Assembly: GCA_900317685.1 (NCBI GenBank)
Contig: ONHQ01000001.1
Coordinates: 1-64,000, forward strand
Source: an uncultured Prevotella sp.
GTDB lineage: Bacteria > Bacteroidota > Bacteroidia > Bacteroidales > Bacteroidaceae
Reading direction: 5' to 3'
Length of the DNA stretch: 64,000 bases
Shown here: in pieces, positions 36,021-45,526 of the stretch
Layout: every line of letters starts with the position of its first letter
Numbering within the stretch: position 1 is the first letter of the stretch
The notes under the pieces: model-generated
The model's input: only the letters and a program-made list of their open reading frames with translations
Told to the model about the DNA's origin: nothing
The model's database searches: none
Program-made: the position numbers and the translations under genes

Positions 36021-37325
36021 ATGAGATACTATGCTTTGGTAGATGTCGACAACTGCTATGTGAGTTGCGAGCGGTCGTTCCGCCCCGACCTTAATGGCAA
36101 GCCCGTGGTTGTGCTGAGCAACAACGACGGGTGCGTGGTGGCGCGCAGCAACGAAGCCAAGGCCTTAGGCGTGAAGGCCGGTACACCTGCCTTTCAATTG
36201 CCGCAGCTCTTTCCCGGTGCCGGACTTTATGCCTTTTCGAGCAACTACGAGCTCTATGCCGACATGACGCGCCGGCTGATGAACATTGTGCGCAACGAAG
36301 CACCGGAGTTTCATCGCTACTCCATCGACGAGGGATTCTGCATCCTCGACGGCATGGACCACTTCGACTTAAAGGCCTGGGGTGAGGCCCTGCATCGCAA
36401 GATTCTCCACGGGCTGGGCATGCCCGTGAGCATTGGTATCGCACCGACCAAGACGCTGGCTAAGATGGCAAGCAAGTTTGCCAAGAAGTATAATGGCTAT
36501 CACCACTGCTGTCTCATCGACGACGACGAGAAGCGCATCAAGGCCGAGCAGCTCTTCCCGATAGAAGACGTGTGGGGCATTGGCCGACGGTGGACAGAGA
36601 AACTGCGCCGCGCGCAGATCACCACGGCTTACGACTTTGCCCGTCAGCCTGCCTCGTGGGTCTACACCTTATTTAATAAGGTAGGCCAGCGCACGTGGCG
36701 GGAGCTCAACGGCGAGGACTGCATCCCCATCGACGACATGGAGATGGCTACGAAGAAAAGCATCTGCACCTCACGTTCTTTTCCTAACATGCTCACCGAT
36801 AAGCAGGACATCCGCACCCACGTGGCCAACTATGCCGCCCTGTGCGCCGAGAAGCTGCGCCGCTATCACGAGGTGGCCGGTGTCGTCGGTGTTTTTGTCG
36901 ACACCAACCACTTTCGCGACGACCTGCCACAGTACGGCATGTTCCGTACCGTGGAGCTGCCCACGCCCACCTGTTCCACCATGCGCATCGTCGCGGCAGC
37001 CACCGAGCTCCTCGACCGCGTGTTTTATCTGGGTTTTCATTACAAGCGTGCCGGCGTGATGATGCTCGACCTACAGTCCGAGCGTGCCGTGCAGGCCGAC
37101 TTCACCGACTACGATGCCGAACGCTATCAGAAGCTGCGTCGTCTCGACAAGGTTGCCGACCGCATCAACCGTGCCGAAGGCAAGGAAACCCTTGTCCTCG
37201 GTTCCCAGCAGTATACCCGTCCCAACGAGAAGGGCAAAGCCGCCCACTTTGCCGATGCCATCCGGCGTGACCGGAAGAGTCCCAATTACACCACACGGTG
37301 GGAAGACATCATTCAGGTGAGGTAA
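36021..37325 (+). CDS. umuC: Y-family DNA polymerase, UmuC type
   Basis: Starting at ATG 36021 the protein has 434 residues (a GTG nine bases earlier is possible). It has the Y-family catalytic motifs [18 protein letters not shown] (metal Asp, steric-gate region) and [10 protein letters not shown] (Asp-Glu pair), the thumb motif [20 protein letters not shown], and a helix-hairpin-helix with [16 protein letters not shown]. The C-terminal part ([19 protein letters not shown]) resembles the UmuC-specific extension. It performs translesion synthesis. No umuD-like gene is adjacent, so its processing partner must be encoded elsewhere or is absent. Confidence 0.93.
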   Translation: MRYYALVDVDNCYVSCERSFRPDLNGKPVVVLSNNDGCVVARSNEAKALGVKAGTPAFQLPQLFPGAGLYAFSSNYELYADMTRRLMNIVRNEAPEFHRYSIDEGFCILDGMDHFDLKAWGEALHRKILHGLGMPVSIGIAPTKTLAKMASKFAKKYNGYHHCCLIDDDEKRIKAEQLFPIEDVWGIGRRWTEKLRRAQITTAYDFARQPASWVYTLFNKVGQRTWRELNGEDCIPIDDMEMATKKSICTSRSFPNMLTDKQDIRTHVANYAALCAEKLRRYHEVAGVVGVFVDTNHFRDDLPQYGMFRTVELPTPTCSTMRIVAAATELLDRVFYLGFHYKRAGVMMLDLQSERAVQADFTDYDAERYQKLRRLDKVADRINRAEGKETLVLGSQQYTRPNEKGKAAHFADAIRRDRKSPNYTTRWEDIIQVR

Positions 37326-37386
37326 GGAATAAGTAACAGGAAGTTTTTCTTTTGTTATTTCTCGGTTTTATGGTATAAATCATAAA

Positions 37387-37436
37387 GAGTTTGTTACATG
37401 TTACAAACTCTATGAGTTTTTTATATGTTAACTTTG
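37387..37436 (+). promoter_or_regulatory. Promoter and candidate operator of the xylan operon
   Basis: TAACTTTG (37429-37436) fits the -7 consensus. Eighteen bases upstream lies a 24-base near-palindrome (37387-37410) with arms GAGTTTGT and ACAAACTC around ACATGT, broken only by two symmetric T-T mismatches. It occupies the place of the -33 box, as expected for an activator site such as that of a hybrid two-component regulator. The regulator gene is not in this window. Confidence 0.6.
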
Positions 37437-37533
37437 CAACGTGTTCAACCAAAAATTTATTAAGGTTAACACAAGAGGTAAACAAAAACCGATTGCGATC
37501 CTAATAATAAAAAGCTTAAATAATGAAGAGAAC

Positions 37534-40500
37534 ATGAACAAACTATTGTTAAGAACACAACGATTAGCCACCACGCTGACGTTGGCTTCACTCTTTGCTG
37601 TGGGTGTACAGGCCCAGCAGAAGTACACGGTCAAGGGTAGTGTGGTAGACGAGAAAGGTGAGCCGGTCATCGGCGCCACCATCATGGAGGGCGGTTCTTC
37701 CAATGGTACCGTCACCGATTTGGACGGCAACTTTGTCATCAATGTCAAAGGTGCCGGTTCGACGTTGAAGGTATCCTATGTAGGTATGCTGCCACAAGAC
37801 GTGAAGGTGGGAAGTAAGCACACCATGCGTGTCACCCTGCGCGACGATGACCAGAACCTCGGTGAGGTCGTCGTTGTCGGTTATGGTCAGCAGAAGAAAG
37901 CCTCGGTGGTCGGTTCCATCACTCAGACCACGGGTAAGGTGCTTGAGCGCGCCGGTGGCGTGAGCAGCATCGGTGCCGCACTGACCGGTAACCTGCCGGG
38001 TGTGGTGACGATGAGCTCCACGGGTATGCCGGGCGAGGAAGACCCGAAGATCGTCATCCGTGGCGTGAGCTCGTGGAACAACAGCGACCCGCTGATCCTT
38101 GTCGACGGTATTGAGCGTCCGATGAACAGCATCGACATCTCCTCCGTGCAGAGCATCTCCGTACTCAAGGATGCTTCCGCCACCGCAGTCTACGGTGTGC
38201 GTGGTGCCAATGGCGTCATCCTGATCACCACCAAGCGTGGTCAGGAAGGTCAGGCCAAGATAGAGGTGGGCATGAATGCCACACTGAAGTTCGTCAGCCA
38301 GCTGCCCGGCTCGCTCCACAGTGCCGACGCCCTGATGATCCGCAACCAGGCCGCCGAGCAGGAACTCGGTTTGAAGCCTGACTCCTGGAACAAGGTGCTG
38401 CCCATCGACATCATCGAGAAATACCGCCATCCCGCCAATCTCGAGGAAGCCGAGCGCTATCCCGATGTAGACTGGCAGAAAGAGGTGTTTAAGAACCACG
38501 CCATGGCCTACAACCCACACGTCAATGTCAGTGGTGGTACGAAGTTCGTGAAGTACTTCGCTGCCATCGACTACCTGCACGAGGGTGACCTTTTCCGCCA
38601 GTGGGACAACAACCGCGGCTATAAGGCGGGCTATGGTTACGATCGTATTAACGCACGTACCAACCTCGACTTCGCGCTTACACGCACCACTACTTTAAAG
38701 GTGAATCTCTTTGGCAGCCACGGCGAGCGCAAGGGTCCTTGGGGCACCGCTACCGGTTCGTTTGGTGAGAGTCAGCTTTGGCAGGCCGCTTACAGCGCAC
38801 CGCGCGACGCCTTTATTCCACGCTACAGCGACGGCACATGGGGCTACTATCCCGCCGACACGCAGGGGGCACCCAACTCTATCCTCAACCTTGCCCTTTC
38901 CGGTACAGAGAAGCACACCACCACACGTATCAACACCGACTTCACGCTGACACAGAATCTCGACTTCATCACCAAGGGACTCTCGGCCAGCGCACTCGTC
39001 AGTTGGGACAACGTCTTCCAGGAGGACGGACGCGGCATCAACGATCTCTATCACAATGCACAGGAGAAATGGATTGATCCCGCAACGGGAAAGACCGTGT
39101 ACTTGCAGCCACAGCAGGGAAACACCAACTTCGATTTCCAGGAAGGTATCCTTTGGACTACGGCCGGCGGTTCGGTCAACAACGGTGCCACCGTGCGCAA
39201 CCTCTTCTATCAGGCACAGCTCAACTATGCCCGCAAGTTCGGCAAGCACGACGTGACCGCCATGGGCGTATTCAACCGTACGGAGAATGCCTACGGCAGC
39301 GACTTCTCGCACTATCGTGAGGACTGGGCCTTCCGTGCCACTTATAACTACGACGGCCGCTACTTCGCTGAGTACAATGGTGCTTACAACGGTTCCGAAC
39401 AGTTCGGTCCCGACTATCGTTTCGACTGGTTCCACTCCGGTGCCGTGGGCTACACGATCAGCGAGGAGAAGTTCTTCAAACCGCTCAAGAAGTATGTCGA
39501 CCTGCTCAAGTTCCGTTACAGCATCGGTCAGGTCGGTGACGACGGTGCCAACATCGGCCGCTGGCTCTATGCCACACAGTGGGCTTATGGCGGCAGCGCG
39601 GTCTTGGGACTGAGTGGCGACAACAGTCCTTATACATGGTACAAGGAGTCGAAGATTGGTAACTCGAACATCCACTGGGAGAAGTCAACCAAGCAGAACT
39701 TCGGTATCGACTATGGCTTCTTCGGCGGACTCATCACGGGTAACATCGATTTCTTCGTCGACAACCGCCACGACGTGCTGATTGCCGGTGGCAACCGCGC
39801 CATTCCTTCCTACTTCGGTGCCACTGCGCCGACGGCCAACCTCGGTAAGGTGCGTACAAAAGGTTATGAGTTGGAGTTGCGTCTGAACAAGACCTTCAAC
39901 GGTCACCACTTCTGGGGTAACTTCTCCATGACGCACGCTACCAACAAGATTCTGAAGTACGATGACCCGTCACTGCTCCCAGGCTATCAGAAGCAGGAGG
40001 GCTATGCCATCGGTCAGGATCACGCCTTTCTGACCACAGGCTTCGCCAACTCATGGGACGACGTCATCGGCGTCACCCGCTACGACACCAACGACGACCA
40101 GAAAATGCCGGGTATGTATGATGTCATTGACTACAATGGCGATGGTGTCATCGACAGCAACGATAGCGCACCCTATGGCTACACCGGTACACCGGAGAAC
40201 ACCTACAATGCCACCATCGGTTGGGACTGGAAAGGATTCTCGGTCTATGTGCAGTTCTATGGTGTGACGAATGTCGACCGCTATGTCGGCTTCAACTCAC
40301 TGGGCAAGAACCTCGACACCGTCTTTGACGAGGGTACCTTCTGGACCAAGTACACTCAGGATGCCAGCGCGCCGATTCCACGTCTGAACTCGCAGCCCTC
40401 GTACTACGAAGGCACACGCTTCCACTACGACGGCAGCTTCATCCGTCTGAAGAACGCCGAGGTGAGCTACACCTTCACCCAGCCGTGGGTGAAGCATCTC

Positions 40501-40662
40501 GGACTCAGCAGCCTGATGGTCTATGTCAACGGCAACAACCTTTGGGTGTGGAGCCGCATGCCGGATGACCGTGAGAGCAACTACGCCGGTACGGGTCTGG
40601 CCTCGCAAGGCGCTTATCCTACTGTCAAGCGTGTCAACATGGGTATTAAAATCAATCTGTAA
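37534..40662 (+). CDS. xusA: SusC-type xylo-oligosaccharide TonB-dependent transporter XusA
   Basis: From the ATG at 37534 the protein has 1042 residues: signal peptide (LTLASLFAVGVQA), carboxypeptidase-D regulatory-like domain (about 30-115, TVKGSVVDEKGEPVIGATIM), plug domain (VVVVGYGQQKKASVVGSITQ, LILVDGIERPMNS, ASATAVYGVRGANGVILIT) and a 22-strand-type barrel ending VNMGIKINL. It imports xylo-oligosaccharides delivered by its SusD partner, which follows 14 bases later. Order and identity match the xusA-E/xyn10C locus described for rumen Prevotella. Without the STN domain it is a plain transporter, unlike the SusC at 2531-5926. Confidence 0.93.
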   Translation: MNKLLLRTQRLATTLTLASLFAVGVQAQQKYTVKGSVVDEKGEPVIGATIMEGGSSNGTVTDLDGNFVINVKGAGSTLKVSYVGMLPQDVKVGSKHTMRVTLRDDDQNLGEVVVVGYGQQKKASVVGSITQTTGKVLERAGGVSSIGAALTGNLPGVVTMSSTGMPGEEDPKIVIRGVSSWNNSDPLILVDGIERPMNSIDISSVQSISVLKDASATAVYGVRGANGVILITTKRGQEGQAKIEVGMNATLKFVSQLPGSLHSADALMIRNQAAEQELGLKPDSWNKVLPIDIIEKYRHPANLEEAERYPDVDWQKEVFKNHAMAYNPHVNVSGGTKFVKYFAAIDYLHEGDLFRQWDNNRGYKAGYGYDRINARTNLDFALTRTTTLKVNLFGSHGERKGPWGTATGSFGESQLWQAAYSAPRDAFIPRYSDGTWGYYPADTQGAPNSILNLALSGTEKHTTTRINTDFTLTQNLDFITKGLSASALVSWDNVFQEDGRGINDLYHNAQEKWIDPATGKTVYLQPQQGNTNFDFQEGILWTTAGGSVNNGATVRNLFYQAQLNYARKFGKHDVTAMGVFNRTENAYGSDFSHYREDWAFRATYNYDGRYFAEYNGAYNGSEQFGPDYRFDWFHSGAVGYTISEEKFFKPLKKYVDLLKFRYSIGQVGDDGANIGRWLYATQWAYGGSAVLGLSGDNSPYTWYKESKIGNSNIHWEKSTKQNFGIDYGFFGGLITGNIDFFVDNRHDVLIAGGNRAIPSYFGATAPTANLGKVRTKGYELELRLNKTFNGHHFWGNFSMTHATNKILKYDDPSLLPGYQKQEGYAIGQDHAFLTTGFANSWDDVIGVTRYDTNDDQKMPGMYDVIDYNGDGVIDSNDSAPYGYTGTPENTYNATIGWDWKGFSVYVQFYGVTNVDRYVGFNSLGKNLDTVFDEGTFWTKYTQDASAPIPRLNSQPSYYEGTRFHYDGSFIRLKNAEVSYTFTQPWVKHLGLSSLMVYVNGNNLWVWSRMPDDRESNYAGTGLASQGAYPTVKRVNMGIKINL

Positions 40663-40676
40663 TACTGTCTCCAACA

Positions 40677-42611
40677 ATGAAAAAGATAAGACTATATATA
40701 GGGCTGTTGTGTGCTTCGCTGTCGTTGACACTCGCACAGACCAGCTGCACCGACTACCTCGACAAGGCACCCGAAAGCGACATCTCGGATAAGGATGCCT
40801 TTAAAGATTTCCAAAATTTCCAGGGATTCACCGAGGAACTCTACAACTGCATCCCTGAGTTTGACAAGGGATATTGGACCAACTCATGGAACTGGGGCGA
40901 GGATGAACTGCAAAACGTCGGCATCAACTACCACATGGTCTACAAGATCGACCAAGGCGACTTTTGGGGCTGGCAGAGCAGCCACGACGGTTGGCAGAGT
41001 GGATTTATGGACCGCAACGGCTTCAACACGGGCGGCGACCGCTTCTCCCACTCTCTCGTGCCGGGATGCTGGTACGGTATCCGCAAGGCTAACCTCGGTC
41101 TTGCCAACATCGACAACTTCGTGGGTACCAAGGAAGAGAAGGACCTCATCATGGGACAACTTTATTTCTTCCGTGGCTGGTTCCACTTCCAGCTCATGCA
41201 GTACTTCGGTGGTCTGCCTTATATCGATAAGGTGTTACCCGCCGACCAAGAGCTGCGCGAGCCGAGACTGAGCTATCAGGAGTGCGCCGAGAAGGCTGCT
41301 GAGGATCTGCGCAAGGCTGCCGACCTGTTGCCCGTCAACTGGGACAACACCACAGTGGGCAAGAACACGCTCGGCAAAAACCAGCTGCGCGTGACCAAGA
41401 TTGCCGCTCTGGCCTATCTCGGCAAGGATCTGCTTTGGGCAGGCTCACCGCTGATGAATAAGGTGAGCACGGGCAATGCCTCTTACAACCAGGATTTCTG
41501 CAAGCGTGCCGCTGAGGCCTTCGGCGAGGCGCTCGCCATGGTGGAGAGCGGACAGACACAGTTTGGCCTGCTGCCGATGAAGGACTATGGCCGCAACTTC
41601 TATTCTATCGACGACAACGGCAAGGTGCCCGGACAGAGTGCCGACGGTTCCGTCACGGAGGCTATCTTCCGCGGACCGCTCTTCAACGGCGACTGGAACG
41701 TGACCAACTGGGGACTCTCGAAACAGTTCTGTGCCGTGAACAGTGACCTCGACAACGGTGGCGTGCTGACGCTGCCCACTGCCAACTATGTCAATTACTA
41801 TGGCATGGCCAACGGATTGCCCCTCGATGACCCGCAGAGCGGCTTCGATCCGACACATCCTTGGAAAGGCCGTGACCCGCGCTTCTACAATGATATCCGC
41901 TTCGACGGCGAGAAGATCTTCAAGAGCAACGACATTGCCAAGCACGAAGTGCACACAGAAGCAGAGATCAGTGCCGATCCCGCAAAGTCCATCCGCTACG
42001 CCGACCTCGAGACAGGCGGCATGTACCGCAGTGTGGATAAAGGCAGCCGCACGGGCTATCTGCTCTATAAGTTCATTGACAACAGCTGCAACAAACTCGA
42101 CGACGGCTATGGATGGAGTCACCACTTCCTCATCCATCTGCCCTGGATGCGCCTGAGCGATGTCTATCTGATGTATGCCGAGGCTGCCGCAGAGGCCATG
42201 GGCTCGGCCAACGCTAAGGTGGGACAGTGCCCGCTGACAGCTTTGGAAGCCGTCAACAAGGTGCGCGCACGTGCCGGCGTTGACCCTGTCGCTGCCAAGT
42301 ACGCCTCTACGCTCGACGGCTTCATGAGCGAGTTGCGACGTGAACGTGCCGTGGAGTTGGCCTATGAGGGCCACCGCTTCAACGACCTGCGCCGTTGGCT
42401 GCTCCTCGACAAGTATCCTTACACCATCAAGACCTCACAGGAGTTCAAGCGCGTGAAATGTGATCTCGAGCATCCGGAAAACAACGAGGTGTCGGGCTTC
42501 ACACAGAAAGTCATCCTCACCCGCAACTTCTCGGAAAAGCACTACTGGCTGCCGCTGAAGAAGAGTGACGTGAGCATCTATCCCGAGTTTAAGCAGAACC
42601 CAGGCTGGTGA
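40677..42611 (+). CDS. xusB: SusD-type xylan-binding lipoprotein XusB
   Basis: The protein has 644 residues with a lipoprotein signal (LSLTLAQTSCTDYLDKAPES, Cys at about 22). The SusD fold is shown by LYFFRGWFHFQLMQYFGGLP, the region ELRRERAVELAYEGHRFNDL and the terminal FKQNPGW. It is exposed at the cell surface and captures xylan fragments for XusA. The following 70-base gap contains GTAAAA repeats before xusC. It is homologous to the second SusD gene of the operon, so the pair was probably duplicated. Confidence 0.92.
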   Translation: MKKIRLYIGLLCASLSLTLAQTSCTDYLDKAPESDISDKDAFKDFQNFQGFTEELYNCIPEFDKGYWTNSWNWGEDELQNVGINYHMVYKIDQGDFWGWQSSHDGWQSGFMDRNGFNTGGDRFSHSLVPGCWYGIRKANLGLANIDNFVGTKEEKDLIMGQLYFFRGWFHFQLMQYFGGLPYIDKVLPADQELREPRLSYQECAEKAAEDLRKAADLLPVNWDNTTVGKNTLGKNQLRVTKIAALAYLGKDLLWAGSPLMNKVSTGNASYNQDFCKRAAEAFGEALAMVESGQTQFGLLPMKDYGRNFYSIDDNGKVPGQSADGSVTEAIFRGPLFNGDWNVTNWGLSKQFCAVNSDLDNGGVLTLPTANYVNYYGMANGLPLDDPQSGFDPTHPWKGRDPRFYNDIRFDGEKIFKSNDIAKHEVHTEAEISADPAKSIRYADLETGGMYRSVDKGSRTGYLLYKFIDNSCNKLDDGYGWSHHFLIHLPWMRLSDVYLMYAEAAAEAMGSANAKVGQCPLTALEAVNKVRARAGVDPVAAKYASTLDGFMSELRRERAVELAYEGHRFNDLRRWLLLDKYPYTIKTSQEFKRVKCDLEHPENNEVSGFTQKVILTRNFSEKHYWLPLKKSDVSIYPEFKQNPGW

Positions 42612-42626
42612 TCCTCTATGAGAACT

Positions 42627-42662
42627 GTAAAAGTAAAAGGGTAAAAAAGTAAAAAGGTAAAA
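42627..42662. repeat. GTAAAA-type short repeats between xusB and xusC
   Basis: Five imperfect GTAAAA(A) units of 6-10 bases fill most of this gap, which is 70 bases long. They are purine-rich on the plus strand, unlike the 14-base SusC-SusD gaps of the operon. Confidence 0.6.
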
Positions 42663-42681
42663 CTTCAAACCTTAGCGTTCA

Positions 42682-45513
42682 ATGAATAATCCAAAAACAT
42701 ATAAGACAAATGTTCTGACGCTCGCCATGCTTGCCATGTCTGCTACGGCTCTCGGACAGACCGTCGCCGACTCTACACAAGTCAATGTGGCTTTCGGCTC
42801 CAAGGCGAAATCGGAACTCATGGGCGGTGTCTCGGCCATTGACATGGTGGACTTGACTCGCAAAAACTATAATACCTATAGTCTCGACGCCCTCCAGGCC
42901 TATGCCGGTGGCTATACGGGACAGCTGTGGAACATGGGCGACGCCCTCGTTCTCGTCGATGGTGTGCCCCGCGATGCCAACAACGTGCTGCCCACTGAGA
43001 TTGAGCAGATCACCTTTCTCAAGTCGGCCAGTGCCGTGGCCCTCTATGGAAGCCGTGCGGCTAAGGGTGCCGTGCTGATTACTACCAAGCGTGGACATAC
43101 CGACGGACTCCGCGTCAGCGTGCGTGGCAATGCCGGACTCTTCACGCCGAAAGAGTATCCTACCTATCTCGGTGCCGCACAGTACATGAGCCTCTACAAC
43201 GAGGCCCTGGCCAACGACGGAAAGAGCCCCGTATACACCGACGAAGACATCTACAACTATGCTTCGGGACGCAATCCCTATCGCTATCCCAGCATCGACT
43301 TCTTCTCAAAGGACTACCTCAAGAAAGCATACACTCGCTACGACGGAAATGCTGAATTTGAGGGCGGCGGCAAGTTCGCGCACTTCTATGCCAACATTGG
43401 ACTGTATCATGTCGGTGACCTCATCAAGTTCGGAGAGGGTAAGCACAACCACACCAACCGACTCAACGTGCGTGGTAACATCGACCTGAGACTCAACGAC
43501 TGGATCACGGGTTGGGTAGACGCCAACGCTACCTTCTATGATCAGCGCGGAGATCGCAGCAACTACTGGAACCAGAGTGCTTCGATGCGCCCCACAAGCC
43601 AGTATCCCCTCACGCCACTTATCCCTATCGACCAGATGAACCCCGACGTGATGGACATGCAGAAAATGATTGCCAACAGCAACTATGTCATCGATGGAAA
43701 GTATATGCTCGGCGGTACACAGAGCCAACAGACCAATCCCTTCTCTGCTATGTATGCTGCCGGATACAGCACTTATACCAGCCGTCAGCTGCAATTCGAT
43801 GCCGGCATCAACTTCAATCTCGATAAAGTGCTCCATGGACTGAGCTTCAAGACGCACGCTGCCATCGACTACGCTACCTCGTATAGCAGCAGCATCCAGA
43901 ACGACTTCTCGACTTATGAGCCCGTCTGGACAAACATGAACGGCAAAGACGAGATCATTGGACTCAACAAGTATGGCACCGACAAACGTTCCGGTACAAA
44001 GATCGTGAGCGGATCCAAGACCATTCAGACGGTATTCTTCTCTGGACAGTTCGACTATAACCGTCAGTTTGGACTCCATGCGCTCGACGCTACCTTGCTG
44101 GCTCACGGCTATCAGGTGACAACAACAGGTGAATATCACCGCACCAGCAACGCCAACCTCGGCTTGAACGTCGACTACAACTACGACCGACGCTACTACG
44201 CCAATCTGGCTATGGCTGCTATCCACTCGGCAAAACTCGCTGAGGGACATCGGGAAGCACTCTCGCCTGTGGCTACCATCGCATGGCGAGTGAGCCGTGA
44301 GAAATGGATGAAACCAACAGCGTCATGGCTCGATGACTTGAAGATCAACGCCTCCTATGGCGTGATCAACGAGGATCTCGATATTGAGAAGTACTATATG
44401 TACGACGATATCTTCACCGCCACAGGTACTTGGTGGGGATGGAGCGAGAGCGCCAACGCCATGCAGACATCCGACTCTCAGCGTGGTGGCAACAAGGATC
44501 TGGGCTTTGTCAAGCGTAAGGAACTGCGATTTGGTCTCGATGCCTCTTTCGGCAAAGGACTCGTCCGACTCAACGCCAACTACTACAACGTGAAGTTCGA
44601 CGGACTGCTCATCACGCCGGAAACGCTCTATCCAAGCTATTTCCACACCTACTGGCCCGCGTCGACGTTCCTGCCGTATATCAACTACAACGCGCAGAAA
44701 CGCAGTGGCTTCGACTTCACCATCGACGTGCATAAGCAGGTCGGCGACGTGGATCTCAGCGGTGGCATCACCGGAATGACCTACACTTCGAAGAACACTA
44801 AGATCAGTGAGAACGTGGAGTATGACTGGCAGAAGAGCGAGGGCGCGCGTATCGACGCGCTCCGTGGTTACCGTTGCTTAGGCTTCGTCACCGAGGATGA
44901 CGTGGTGCGCGGTGCTGACGGTAAGATTTCCGGATACAAGGATGGAGTGGCTGTCATCAACAGCAACACCAAGCCTGGTGACTTGAAATACAAGGATATG
45001 AACGGTGACGGACTCATCGACAGCCGTGACCAGGTGGTGCTCGGACACTGGACTCCAAACTTCTATCTCGGATTCCACTTCACCACAAAGTACAAAGGCT
45101 TCACCTTCTTCATGAACTGGACCGGCAACTTCGGAGGCATGGGAGTGAAGAACAACAGCTATGAGTGGTGCTACGGCAGCAGCAAGTACTCTGATGTGGT
45201 ACTCGGACGCTGGACACCTGAGACTGCCACAACAGCCACCTATCCTCGATTGACCACTGAGGGCGGTGAGCTCAACTTCGTGACCTCTGATTTCTGGACC
45301 TACAAGACCGATGCCGTCCGCCTCAACAAGGTGCAGCTCACCTACGATCTGCCCGAGAACCTCTTCCAAGGTAAGTGGGTCAAGGGAATGAGCGTGTATC
45401 TCAGCGGCAGCAATCTGCTCACCATCTCCGGCGAGCGGAAATATATGGAGACCAACGTGGGGTCGTTCCCACAAACACGTTTCTATAATCTCGGTGCTAA
45501 GGTAAACTTCTAA
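42682..45513 (+). CDS. xusC: SusC-type transporter XusC, lacking the N-terminal regulatory-like domain
   Basis: The protein has 943 residues, about 100 shorter than XusA. Directly after the signal peptide (TLAMLAMSATALGQ) comes a plug-like VNVAFGSKAKSELMGGVSAI, so the carboxypeptidase-D-like domain of XusA is missing. The plug motifs ALVLVDGVPRDANNV and SASAVALYGSRAAKGAVLIT are intact and the barrel ends FYNLGAKVNF. It is the second transporter of the xylan operon, paired with the SusD gene 14 bases downstream, and may serve different oligosaccharide lengths or side chains (inference). Confidence 0.9.
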   Translation: MNNPKTYKTNVLTLAMLAMSATALGQTVADSTQVNVAFGSKAKSELMGGVSAIDMVDLTRKNYNTYSLDALQAYAGGYTGQLWNMGDALVLVDGVPRDANNVLPTEIEQITFLKSASAVALYGSRAAKGAVLITTKRGHTDGLRVSVRGNAGLFTPKEYPTYLGAAQYMSLYNEALANDGKSPVYTDEDIYNYASGRNPYRYPSIDFFSKDYLKKAYTRYDGNAEFEGGGKFAHFYANIGLYHVGDLIKFGEGKHNHTNRLNVRGNIDLRLNDWITGWVDANATFYDQRGDRSNYWNQSASMRPTSQYPLTPLIPIDQMNPDVMDMQKMIANSNYVIDGKYMLGGTQSQQTNPFSAMYAAGYSTYTSRQLQFDAGINFNLDKVLHGLSFKTHAAIDYATSYSSSIQNDFSTYEPVWTNMNGKDEIIGLNKYGTDKRSGTKIVSGSKTIQTVFFSGQFDYNRQFGLHALDATLLAHGYQVTTTGEYHRTSNANLGLNVDYNYDRRYYANLAMAAIHSAKLAEGHREALSPVATIAWRVSREKWMKPTASWLDDLKINASYGVINEDLDIEKYYMYDDIFTATGTWWGWSESANAMQTSDSQRGGNKDLGFVKRKELRFGLDASFGKGLVRLNANYYNVKFDGLLITPETLYPSYFHTYWPASTFLPYINYNAQKRSGFDFTIDVHKQVGDVDLSGGITGMTYTSKNTKISENVEYDWQKSEGARIDALRGYRCLGFVTEDDVVRGADGKISGYKDGVAVINSNTKPGDLKYKDMNGDGLIDSRDQVVLGHWTPNFYLGFHFTTKYKGFTFFMNWTGNFGGMGVKNNSYEWCYGSSKYSDVVLGRWTPETATTATYPRLTTEGGELNFVTSDFWTYKTDAVRLNKVQLTYDLPENLFQGKWVKGMSVYLSGSNLLTISGERKYMETNVGSFPQTRFYNLGAKVNF

Positions 45514-45526
45514 TTCTTCTGTTATC

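Noticed and set aside
37441-37533. GTG start 93 bases upstream of the xusA ATG
   Set aside because: It begins directly after the -7 promoter element and would precede the signal peptide with 31 unrelated residues.
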